Shown here one piece after another: positions 1 to 5,586 of a stretch of DNA of 10,481 nucleotides. A program made the position numbers and the translations under genes. Position 1 is the stretch's first letter. Every line of letters begins with the position of its first letter. The notes beneath the pieces are model-generated. The model ran no database searches, was not told the origin of the DNA, and saw only the letters and a list, made by a program, of their open reading frames with translations. Source of the DNA: Bacillota bacterium (GTDB lineage: Bacteria > Bacillota > Clostridia > Lachnospirales > Lachnospiraceae); the NCBI GenBank assembly GCA_023395555.1, contig JAEWYQ010000064.1:1-10481 (forward strand), read 5' to 3'.

Positions 1-222
1 GCCTCATAGATACAAATTTCATTAAACATTTATTGCACCACCTCGCACATTATATAAACTTGCTCACCGAGCGTTAATTTCCCATGCTACCGTTTCACAA
101 AAGTTTTACACGGTAGATATATAAAGTAAGTTTACCATAGTAAAGCAGAACTTTCAATCAAACAAATATGAATGGATAGATTGAAAAGGTGCCAATAAGG
201 ATAAATATTTTTTAGTCCTGAC
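1..222. other. Non-coding left edge with one inverted repeat
   Basis: I see no convincing gene or promoter here. The DNA is AT-rich. The one notable structure is a perfect 7-base inverted repeat, CTACCGT at 87-93 and ACGGTAG at 110-116, separated by 16 bases. It has no following T-run, so it is not a good terminator. AAGG-like purine runs near 185-199 resemble ribosome binding sites but are not followed by an open frame. The region should have held the promoter and 5' end of the collagen-like gene that follows, and neither is recognisable. Confidence 0.5.
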
Positions 223-843
223 TTGACACCAGCAGGTCCCACTGGTCCGACAGGCGGTACTGGTGCTGCAGGTACGATGGCGGACAGCACGGGATGCTTT
301 GCCATCAGGCAGCTGGCTAATCTGCTGGAGCAGATAGCGGTTCTATATCCCGCCACTACCATGACCTTGTTCGTAGACCAGTTAGCTACTTTATCAGGGG
401 TAGCTATTGGGGTATATACTGCTCCCAGCGCCGATGGACCGGGACTGTTAATCATACAGAACGGCTCGGATTACGGATATGTATCGTTAAGCAGAATCGC
501 TGCGATCTATCTTGGTGCGGGTTCGGTGTATGACCCGGGCATCACCTATCTGACGCCTCCCGATCCCTACTCTCCAGGCTGCGATACGGACTATATCCTT
601 GCTGTACAATCATCCATGTCAGTAGGGGATCAGATTTCCTTCGGTGCCGCAACAAATACCACCGGAAGCGGTGAGGTGTATATCAATGAGCCGGGCATAA
701 TGGTGCTCAGCGACAGCTTGGGGAATACCCCCATATTCATATTCACCCCTCAGATAAGGTATATGGTTAAGGATTCACTGCCGCTGGCCAGAACGCCGGG
801 CGAAACGAAAACGGTTAAAAAGGTCACGATCCAAAACGGTTGA
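223..843 (+). pseudogene. Collagen-like (exosporium-type) protein, 5'-truncated remnant
   Basis: The frame reads about 206 residues. It opens with only four collagen-type Gly-X-Y triplets (GPT GPT GGT GAA) and continues into a non-collagen C-terminal domain of about 190 residues. That domain begins with a Cys-containing helix-like stretch (CFAIRQLANLLEQI) and then becomes beta-rich. This is the layout of clostridial and Bacillus collagen-like spore-surface proteins, whose C-terminal domain drives trimer formation; in that family the Gly-X-Y tract is usually dozens of triplets long and has its own N-terminal segment. Here the only start is a TTG at 223 with no ribosome binding site at a useful distance, and an in-frame stop lies at 202-204. 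I infer that the 5' end was lost by deletion or recombination in the repetitive collagen tract. Sampled lines are about 50% GC, above the neighbours. The specific family is a moderate-confidence guess. Confidence 0.6.
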
Positions 844-859
844 GATTGATTTGTCTCAA
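840..859. terminator. Short hairpin between convergent genes
   Basis: TTGAGA (840-845) and TCTCAA (854-859) form a perfect 6-bp stem with an 8-base loop, starting at the stop codon of the collagen-like frame and 14 bases from the stop of the convergent reductase gene. The position suits a bidirectional terminator. The stem is short and has no T-run, so the call is weak. Confidence 0.25.
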
Positions 860-873
860 ACAGCGGCTCATGA

Positions 874-1674
874 CTATTTCCAATATTCCTTGACTCCGCC
901 GTCACTTGCTATGATTTGTCCTGTTATCCATTTCGCGTAAGAGCTATGTAAAAAAAGCACCAAATCGGCGGCATCGTCAGGCGTTCCCCAACGCCCTGAC
1001 GGAAAACGCTTTGCTACATCATCGTATACATCGCCAAAACAATAACCCGTGTCGTTGGGCCCGGGGTTTATGCAATTAACCCGGATTTTCCTGTCACCAA
1101 GCAAGTATGATGCTTGGCGGCATAAGCAAATAATCGCTTCTTTCGATACACAATAAGCAATTTCATTCGGCATAGGACTTAAATACTGACCGCTTGTAAA
1201 AAGTGTGATTGCGTTGTCCTTCGAGGTGTCAACCTGATTAACAAAGGATTGAATCATCATCATGGAGGCGCGGACATTTACAAGCAGATGAGAGTCTATG
1301 TCCTTTGCCGTCCATTGGCCGATTTCATTCCAGGTAGAATAAGCATGGTTTAAAATCAAACCATCAAGCCCGCCTAATTTTTGAAGAGCTTCCGCTACAG
1401 CTTGTTCTGCGTTCCCTTCTTTTTCTAAATCCGAGGATGTGAGTGGTGTTACATTAAGCCCTAAGCTGCTTAAATTTTTTGCTACTTCTTCCGTGCCGTT
1501 TGGGGTAGCTGATTGAAACCCCATAGCCATATCATAACCAGAAAAACCATGAACAGCGATTTCAGCACCTGCTTCCGCCAACCGCTTCGCAAGCGTCGCG
1601 CCGATCCCCATAGATCGGCTTACGCCAGTAATTAAAATCTTTTTTCCGTCTAACCGTATTGAAGAATTATTCAT
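874..1674 (-). CDS. Short-chain dehydrogenase/reductase (classical SDR)
   Basis: This is a 266-residue cytoplasmic NAD(P)-dependent oxidoreductase of the classical SDR family (FabG-like fold); the substrate cannot be told from sequence. Near the N-terminus is the cofactor-binding glycine motif TGVSRSMGIG (residues 16-25), with one more residue than the usual TGxxxGxG. NHAY (109-112) stands where NNAG normally is. The catalytic residues are Ser161, Tyr174 and Lys178 (YCVSK), with the expected 13-residue Ser-Tyr spacing. The C-terminal GQIIASDGG is typical of the family. I place the start at the ATG at 1674, because GGTGG at 1683-1687 lies 8 bases upstream of it; a TTG start at 1689 would add five residues but has no ribosome binding site. 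The gene stands alone and converges with the collagen-like remnant. Homologues are often annotated as 3-ketoacyl-ACP reductase without evidence, so I do not assign that role. Confidence 0.92.
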   Translation of the reverse strand: MNNSSIRLDGKKILITGVSRSMGIGATLAKRLAEAGAEIAVHGFSGYDMAMGFQSATPNGTEEVAKNLSSLGLNVTPLTSSDLEKEGNAEQAVAEALQKLGGLDGLILNHAYSTWNEIGQWTAKDIDSHLLVNVRASMMMIQSFVNQVDTSKDNAITLFTSGQYLSPMPNEIAYCVSKEAIICLCRQASYLLGDRKIRVNCINPGPNDTGYCFGDVYDDVAKRFPSGRWGTPDDAADLVLFLHSSYAKWITGQIIASDGGVKEYWK

Positions 1675-1720
1675 AAACTTTACCACCAATCATTTTATAG
1701 TCTTTCGTTTTTCTCGTATT

Positions 1721-1749
1721 AAAATATTAGTATAGCATAAAAATGTAAA
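1721..1749 (-). promoter_or_regulatory. Candidate sigma-A promoter for the SDR gene
   Basis: On the minus strand TTTACA (1749-1744) is followed, after 17 bases, by TATTTT (1726-1721), about 47 bases ahead of the chosen start codon. A second -10-like TATACT overlaps the spacer but lacks a matching -35 box. Because the region is AT-rich, chance matches are possible. Confidence 0.35.
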
Positions 1750-1907
1750 TTCTTCCACGGAAATATTCAAGTCTCTCTGCGGTCTGACGCTGCTGCGGAT
1801 GAAGTATTAATTATTCTTTTACCAGTCTTTTTGTGAGGCGCTATGTCGCTATTTCTTGAAATATGTCGTATTTTGTGTCAAAGATGGGAATACAGATTTG
1901 TAAAAAC

Positions 1908-1930
1908 GTCAAGGCTAAATAGCTTTTGAC
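1908..1930. repeat. Near-palindrome upstream of the zinc-ribbon promoter
   Basis: GTCAA-G-GCTA (1908-1917) faces TAGC-TT-TTGAC (1920-1930) across a 2-base centre. Nine of the positions on each side pair, interrupted by a one-base and a two-base bulge. It ends 9 bases before the -35 box of the downstream promoter, a normal place for an operator. The right arm also contains a TTGACA hexamer (1926-1931), but no good -10 box follows at 16-18 bases. A regulator is not identifiable. Confidence 0.35.
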
Positions 1931-1939
1931 AATTGGATA

Positions 1940-1968
1940 TTGATAGTTGGTAGAAAATGTACTATGAT
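1940..1968 (+). promoter_or_regulatory. Sigma-A-type promoter for the zinc-ribbon gene
   Basis: TTGATA (1940-1945), a 17-base spacer and TATGAT (1963-1968) match the consensus at five of six positions in each box. Transcription would start near 1975, giving a leader of roughly 26 bases that contains the ribosome binding site of the gene at 2001. Confidence 0.6.
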
Positions 1969-2000
1969 TTAAATAAATACATAGATATGGAGGAAGGTAT

Positions 2001-2345
2001 GTGGCCATTATTGAATGCCCTGAATGTGGAGCAAGTGTATCTGATAAAGCAGCTAATTGTATAAAATGCGGTTATCCTTTCAGCAGTAATAGTAGAGTTA
2101 TTATCTATGGCTATACACAAGTATTTGCAATTAATCCGAGTGTGGAAATACGAATCAACGGGGAATTCATCGGGGATTTAGCAAGGGACAAAGTGCTGGA
2201 GATACCAATCAGTGAAAATGCCAGGATTGATTTTAAGTGTGGATTACGCAAAAATTATGTTATGGTTGATGCAGGTAAAATTACAAAAGTTAAAATTACA
2301 TGGAACAGAATCACTGGTCAACTCGTACCTAAAATACTTGATTAA
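2001..2345 (+). CDS. Small zinc-ribbon protein with beta-rich C-terminal domain
   Basis: This is a 114-residue protein with no signal peptide or membrane segment, so probably cytoplasmic. Residues 6-23 form a zinc ribbon: Cys6-x2-Cys9, ten residues, then Cys20-x2-Cys23 followed by Gly-Tyr-Pro-Phe, a pattern common in small clostridial zinc-ribbon proteins. The remaining 80 or so residues look beta-rich (VEIRINGEFIGDL and VKITWNR), loosely like the small beta-sandwich modules that often follow such ribbons. The start is GTG at 2001, supported by GGAGG at 1989-1993, 7 bases upstream; an overlapping ATG at 1999 is in another frame. It has its own promoter and appears monocistronic. The function is unknown. 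Four-cysteine ribbons of this kind may bind nucleic acid or protein, but nothing here decides that. Confidence 0.85.
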   Translation: MAIIECPECGASVSDKAANCIKCGYPFSSNSRVIIYGYTQVFAINPSVEIRINGEFIGDLARDKVLEIPISENARIDFKCGLRKNYVMVDAGKITKVKITWNRITGQLVPKILD

Positions 2346-2375
2346 TAACAGAGTGAACACATTATTTTATTTTAA

Positions 2376-2412
2376 AGAGCAGAGTTTATGTATTCTTAAC
2401 ATACTCTGTTCT
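2376..2412. terminator. Candidate bidirectional terminator hairpin
   Basis: AGAGCAGAGTTTATGT (2376-2391) pairs with ACATACTCTGTTCT (2399-2412). The pairing leaves a two-base bulge and one G-T pair, with a 7-base loop. It lies 30 bases past the zinc-ribbon stop and about 75 bases past the end of the convergent AraC gene. Neither side has a clean T-run: the minus-strand reading continues TTTAAAAT, slightly better than the plus side. A second, AT-rich hairpin (2444-2456 with 2461-2470) sits nearer the AraC stop and may also help end that transcript. Confidence 0.45.
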
Positions 2413-2486
2413 TGTTCATTGTCTGACTCTTTACTCAACGATAGGTATATAATATATATCTATATTATCCTCAGAAGTCCGTGTCT

Positions 2487-3386
2487 CTAGCGGTTCATCC
2501 CAGTTTCATAATACTGATGCTTCCATTCGGAAGGGGAGCAGCCATACTTCATTTTGAATTGTCTGTTAAAAGAGGAAACAGAGGGGTAGCCGACATCATA
2601 TGAAACTTCAAGAATTTTTGCATGTCCGTCGGCAATCATGGAAGCAGCCCTGCTTAACCTCAGATTATGTATATATTGCATCGGAGAATATCCGGTATAA
2701 GCGGTGAGCTTTCGCTGCAGGGTTGGCTTGGAGAAATTACTTACCGCTAACAAATCATTTATTGTAATCTGCTTTGTGTAATTTTGATTGATGTAATTTA
2801 AGGTTGGCCGAAGCTCATGCAATAAGGTGTCATAGTTTTCATCATTTTTGGGGTTTGAGCGGGCAGAAATAAAACGGCTGTGTTTTTGCAACAGAGCATA
2901 CAATAATCCCTTAAGGACCTCCAGATATCCCTCCTCGGCCCTTGCGGCTTCATACAGTATGAGTTTACATATCTCATAAATCTCTGCATCCTGATAAAAA
3001 GGAATCACGGATTGAATTGAATAATGGTTGATCCTCATGGAACGGATGCTTTTTAACAGGAGACGGTCGTCACCAAAAAACAGCTTATCCAGGTCAATAT
3101 ACAGAAAGTGCATTTTGCTTTTCACAGATCTATTGCTCTGTGCTATATGGGGCTGTCCGGGGTATACAATAAAAGAACATTGGCTGTTATAAGGAATGGG
3201 ATCACCGTCAATGATAAAAACGCCGCTTCCATATTCAGAAAAGCCCAGCTCAAAGAAATTATGATAATGAAGCTCTTCCACTTTCTCCGAAGGATAGTAC
3301 TCAAATAGCTGCTTGTAGGGAGATACGGGACATTCCATTGTAAATTCAGTTGTGTCGAAAACACGCGGATATGATACACTTTGCAT
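2487..3386 (-). CDS. AraC-family transcriptional regulator with N-terminal cupin
   Basis: This is a 299-residue DNA-binding regulator of the usual length for AraC/XylS proteins that sense a small ligand. The N-terminal half (about residues 35-105) is a cupin-like sensing domain carrying His40, His42 and Glu46 in HYHNFFEL, and PGQPH ending in His80. The C-terminal 105 residues hold the two helix-turn-helix units: the first at about 207-228 (ITINDLLAVSNFSKPTLQRK), the second at about 256-278, followed by the family signature VGYPSVSSFNRQFKMKYGCSP. The ATG at 3386 is supported by AAGGAG (3395-3400) 8 bases upstream. The gene is transcribed away from the transport operon starting at 3503 and is the obvious local regulator. 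Two 9-base direct repeats at its 5' end are candidate binding sites, which predicts activation of the operon and repression of itself. The ligand is unknown; I infer it is the imported solute or a derivative. Confidence 0.94.
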   Translation of the reverse strand: MQSVSYPRVFDTTEFTMECPVSPYKQLFEYYPSEKVEELHYHNFFELGFSEYGSGVFIIDGDPIPYNSQCSFIVYPGQPHIAQSNRSVKSKMHFLYIDLDKLFFGDDRLLLKSIRSMRINHYSIQSVIPFYQDAEIYEICKLILYEAARAEEGYLEVLKGLLYALLQKHSRFISARSNPKNDENYDTLLHELRPTLNYINQNYTKQITINDLLAVSNFSKPTLQRKLTAYTGYSPMQYIHNLRLSRAASMIADGHAKILEVSYDVGYPSVSSFNRQFKMKYGCSPSEWKHQYYETGMNR

Positions 3387-3410
3387 AGAGTTTGCTCCTT
3401 ATTGCATAGA
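3381..3410. repeat. Direct repeat TTGCATAGA x2, candidate AraC-type operator
   Basis: TTGCATAGA occurs exactly at 3381-3389 and again at 3402-3410, a 21-base period, or two turns of the helix. AraC/XylS proteins are known to bind direct-repeat half-sites at about this spacing next to or overlapping the -35 box. Here the promoter-proximal copy contains the operon's -35 hexamer (3402-3407). The distal copy covers the start codon of the AraC gene, whose ribosome binding site lies between the two copies. An inverted TGCATA core recurs as TATGCA at 3462-3467 in the operon leader and could be a third, weaker site. The sequence identity is direct observation; binding is inference. Confidence 0.6.
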
Positions 3411-3430
3411 TTCTTATCAATTAATATTAT
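3402..3430 (+). promoter_or_regulatory. Promoter of the hydrolase/importer operon
   Basis: TTGCAT (3402-3407), a 17-base spacer and TATTAT (3425-3430) form a good sigma-A-like promoter. The predicted start is near 3437, with a leader of about 66 bases before the ATG at 3503. The -35 box is embedded in the proximal TTGCATAGA repeat, as expected of an AraC-type activated promoter. No other strong promoter was seen for the genes that follow. Confidence 0.6.
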
Positions 3431-3453
3431 ATACTAAATTTAAGAGAAGACAA
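3426..3453 (-). promoter_or_regulatory. Promoter of the AraC-family gene
   Basis: On the minus strand TTGTCT (3453-3448), a 16-base spacer and the perfect -10 hexamer TATAAT (3431-3426) are present. Transcription would begin near 3419, giving a leader of about 32 bases. The -10 box overlaps the -10 box of the divergent operon promoter at five of six positions, and the TTGCATAGA repeats lie downstream of this start, so a bound regulator would block it. Confidence 0.6.
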
Positions 3454-3488
3454 GTTAAAATTATGCAGCAAACCACAGATGACAGGAC

Positions 3489-3494
3489 AAGGAG
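3489..3494 (+). promoter_or_regulatory. Ribosome binding site fixing the start of the hydrolase
   Basis: AAGGAG ends 8 bases before the ATG at 3503. An in-frame ATG at 3479 lies upstream of this site and would add eight residues (MTGQGEVF) to the front of an otherwise standard lipoprotein signal peptide, so 3503 is the better start. Confidence 0.8.
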
Positions 3495-3502
3495 AAGTAT
3501 TT

Positions 3503-5008
3503 ATGAGTAAAATGAAAAAAGTTGGGGTGTTAACTGGAATTATACTTGCTTTTGCTTTCCTTATGATGGGGGGATGTAAATCAAAAGCAGAAGAAACGAA
3601 AACAGCAGAGAAAGAAGCATTTGGATATGTAAGAGGAAAGGTGCTTACCGATAGCGGTGAAATGGTAACCTCAGGCATTATTGTAATGGATGAGGCAGGT
3701 AATACCTATCGTACTACAACCAATCCTCTGTCCGGATACAATCTTAAGCTGAAACCCGGCAAATATACCTTGATTTTTACAAGAGGCTTTGAGTATTCGG
3801 TTGTGCAAAAAGAGGTAGAGGTCGAAAACTATAAAAAGTATGATATCCAGGATGTAAGACTTGTGCATTTATATGATACCTATGCAATGGGCTGGTATGG
3901 CGGAGATATCCATCAGCATACCATGTACTCCGACGGTGCGGATACGGTTCATGAGCTCCTGATGGGTAATATCAGCAGCGGGCTTTATTGGGGCTTTCTG
4001 TCAGACCATAATTCAGCAATGGGGTTAAGTCAATGGTTACAGGGCAACCGCATCGTTGCTAATATAGATTCAAAGGGCAATAATCGATATTTTGATGCAT
4101 CCGAAGCAGTAGAGGTGACCACAGAATTTGGACATTACCAATCCATTGGGGTCGGTATGATATTTGATACATATGAAGTCCAACTGCGTGACAGTGAAAG
4201 AGCAAGGTCCAAGGAGGAAAGGGATGAACTGACCAAGGAGCGGATTATCTATATTGCTGAGACGATTCGCAGAAACGGCGGCGTTCCGCAGATCAATCAT
4301 CCGTTTTCATCCAATACCATGGGCTTTAACTATTGGGAGATTGCAGATTATTTCGATACCATAGAGATTTGGAACGGCGTATTTGTTCCGGGAGACGGAA
4401 GATACGAAGCACAGGAAAATACCGGTTGGGAGCAGAATTACCGCAGTAAGCTGAAATGGTTTGAGTTGTTGAACGAGGTGAAAAATGGCGGAAAATTCTT
4501 TGCTGCAACCGGCGGAACGGACAATCATTCCTCAGTATCTCCTTATACCTATAGTGAGAAGTCTGAGATTTCGGATATTACAAACATGGAGCAATACAAG
4601 GAGGCTTACAGCAAAAACGGATTATATAACGGTGTTCCCACCACGTATCTGCATATAGACGGTGAGGTGGATTCCGAGAGCATAAAGGAAGCAATACGAA
4701 ACGGAAACAGCTTTATTTCTAACGGACCGATTCTGATTGCAGATGCTGGCGGAAAAAGTTATGGAGAAACGGTAAGCTTACAAAGCGATAGTACAAAGCT
4801 TAATATTAATGCATTTGCAAGAGATGGCTTAGTAAGCATTCGCATCGTTAAAAACGGAGAAGTTCTTCAGACGATTGATGTGAATGATACAGAATATCAA
4901 GATACAGTTACCTTAACAGGACTTAAGAACGGGGACTGGATTGTATTAGAGGGGTTAGGAACAAGTACTTATTATTGTATTTCAAATCCTATTTTTTTTC
5001 AGAAATAG
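3503..5008 (+). CDS. CehA/McbA-type PHP metallohydrolase lipoprotein
   Basis: This 501-residue protein starts with a lipoprotein signal peptide (KK, hydrophobic core, MMGGC with the lipidated Cys25), so it should be anchored on the outer face of the membrane. Residues about 42-125 form a carboxypeptidase-regulatory-like beta domain (GYVRGKVLTDSGE through KPGKYTLIF). A PHP-type metal-dependent hydrolase domain follows, with probable metal ligands His137 and His139 (GDIHQHTMYSDG), Asp144, Asp168-His169 (LSDHN), His266 (INHP), Glu288 (IEIWN), Asp340 and His342 (TGGTDNHS). ISNGP (405-409) and a C-terminal Ig-like beta module complete the CehA/McbA layout. Named members hydrolyse the carbamate carbaryl, while PHP domains more widely cleave phosphoesters; the substrate here is unknown. 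It is the first gene of the operon. Its placement ahead of a BMP importer suggests, as inference, release of a transportable product outside the cell. All the expected metal ligands are present, so it is probably active. Confidence 0.88.
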   Translation: MSKMKKVGVLTGIILAFAFLMMGGCKSKAEETKTAEKEAFGYVRGKVLTDSGEMVTSGIIVMDEAGNTYRTTTNPLSGYNLKLKPGKYTLIFTRGFEYSVVQKEVEVENYKKYDIQDVRLVHLYDTYAMGWYGGDIHQHTMYSDGADTVHELLMGNISSGLYWGFLSDHNSAMGLSQWLQGNRIVANIDSKGNNRYFDASEAVEVTTEFGHYQSIGVGMIFDTYEVQLRDSERARSKEERDELTKERIIYIAETIRRNGGVPQINHPFSSNTMGFNYWEIADYFDTIEIWNGVFVPGDGRYEAQENTGWEQNYRSKLKWFELLNEVKNGGKFFAATGGTDNHSSVSPYTYSEKSEISDITNMEQYKEAYSKNGLYNGVPTTYLHIDGEVDSESIKEAIRNGNSFISNGPILIADAGGKSYGETVSLQSDSTKLNINAFARDGLVSIRIVKNGEVLQTIDVNDTEYQDTVTLTGLKNGDWIVLEGLGTSTYYCISNPIFFQK

Positions 5009-5041
5009 GGTGAAATAATAAATAAAAAGGAGAAGGATATT

Positions 5042-5506
5042 ATGAAAAAAAGTAAAAAGGTTATAGCATTATTCATGGTAATGGCAATGGCTTTTGCAGC
5101 ATTTACAGGCTGCTCCAAAGAGGGAGCAAAAAAGACATGGAAGCCGGGATCTGATTCAGTTACGGTAAAAACCGAAACGGCGAGCACTTATACTCCCACA
5201 TTTACGGTATTTCTTAAAGTGGTTGGCGGAGATAAAACAGTTCTGTATGACGGTTCTGTTACTCTGACCTCTGACACAATGATGGCAAATGAGTTCCTTA
5301 AGGCAGCAATCACGGACAAGGGTCTTGCGCAGGATGGTATCGACCAGGGCTTTATCAATAAGCTTGGTGATTATGAGAATAATTCTACTGACCAGATGTA
5401 TTGGATGTATACCGTTAATGGAGAAGCTCCTGCATGGGGCTGCAACCAGCTGCAATTAAGAGACGGCGACTATCTGCTATTTACCTATGATAAAGTTGAG
5501 TTTTAA
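5042..5506 (+). CDS. Small DUF4430-domain lipoprotein
   Basis: This 154-residue protein begins with a lipoprotein signal peptide ending in FTGC (Cys24) and a short Ser/Thr-rich linker, so it is expected to be tethered outside the membrane. Residues about 55-153 match the DUF4430 (transcobalamin-C-like) pattern: a strand pair around FTVFLKVV and VLYDGSVTL, a helix, then YWMYTVNG (Trp121), AWGC (Trp132, Cys134) and the closing RDGDYLLFTY (Asp141, Asp143). Such domains are known in ligand- or partner-binding secreted proteins, often next to cobalamin or other uptake genes, but have no agreed activity. The ATG at 5042 has AAAGGAG 9 bases upstream and follows the hydrolase stop by 33 bases, so the two genes are probably cotranscribed. 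A small ligand-binding or docking role for the importer is inference. Confidence 0.85.
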   Translation: MKKSKKVIALFMVMAMAFAAFTGCSKEGAKKTWKPGSDSVTVKTETASTYTPTFTVFLKVVGGDKTVLYDGSVTLTSDTMMANEFLKAAITDKGLAQDGIDQGFINKLGDYENNSTDQMYWMYTVNGEAPAWGCNQLQLRDGDYLLFTYDKVEF

Positions 5507-5530
5507 TTAACTAAACATGATTCACTATTA

Positions 5531-5562
5531 GGGACTTTTGTTATCTCCATAGCAAAAGTCCC
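5531..5562 (+). terminator. Strong intra-operon hairpin without U-tract (attenuator or mRNA stabiliser)
   Basis: GGGACTTTTG (5531-5540) and CAAAAGTCCC (5553-5562) pair perfectly, and TTAT/ATAG adds four more pairs (one G-T), giving a 14-bp stem closed by the tetraloop CTCC (5545-5548). It is by far the strongest hairpin in the window. The sequence after it is GGATATTATAAGGAG, not a T-run, so it is not a textbook terminator. It lies 24 bases past the DUF4430 stop and 9 bases before the ribosome binding site of the next gene (AAGGAG, 5572-5577). Partial termination, or 3'-end protection of an upstream mRNA segment, is likely. Confidence 0.6.
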
Positions 5563-5586
5563 GGATATTATAAGGAGCGCGAATAT

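Larger units (their letters stand above)
1675..2000. other. Divergent intergenic region between SDR and zinc-ribbon genes
   Basis: No gene is visible in these 326 bases. The region holds an outward candidate promoter for each flanking gene, described separately. The heptamer TATGTCG occurs twice, 20 bases apart (1842-1848 and 1862-1868), with the small inverted repeat ATTTC-TT-GAAAT (1851-1862) between the copies. A near-palindrome (1908-1930) lies just upstream of the rightward promoter. A short GC-rich patch around 1775-1800 stands out but encodes nothing I recognise. Confidence 0.5.

Noticed and set aside
132..455. Minus-strand open frame across the left edge and the collagen tract.
   Set aside because: Its Pro-Val-Gly-rich stretch is the complement of the Gly-X-Y repeats on the plus strand; no independent coding evidence.
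1926..1931. Perfect -35 hexamer TTGACA upstream of the zinc-ribbon gene.
   Set aside because: At 17 bases the -10 position reads GGTAGA; the TTGATA-17-TATGAT pair just downstream is clearly better.
2212..2490. Plus-strand frame of 92 codons overlapping the end of the zinc-ribbon gene.
   Set aside because: It runs through hairpins and AT-rich intergenic DNA, has low-complexity Tyr/Ile-rich sequence and no ribosome binding site.
4992..4999. Run of eight T in the last codons of the hydrolase, a possible slippage site.
   Set aside because: It lies four codons from the stop, where a shift would change almost nothing, and the frame is intact.
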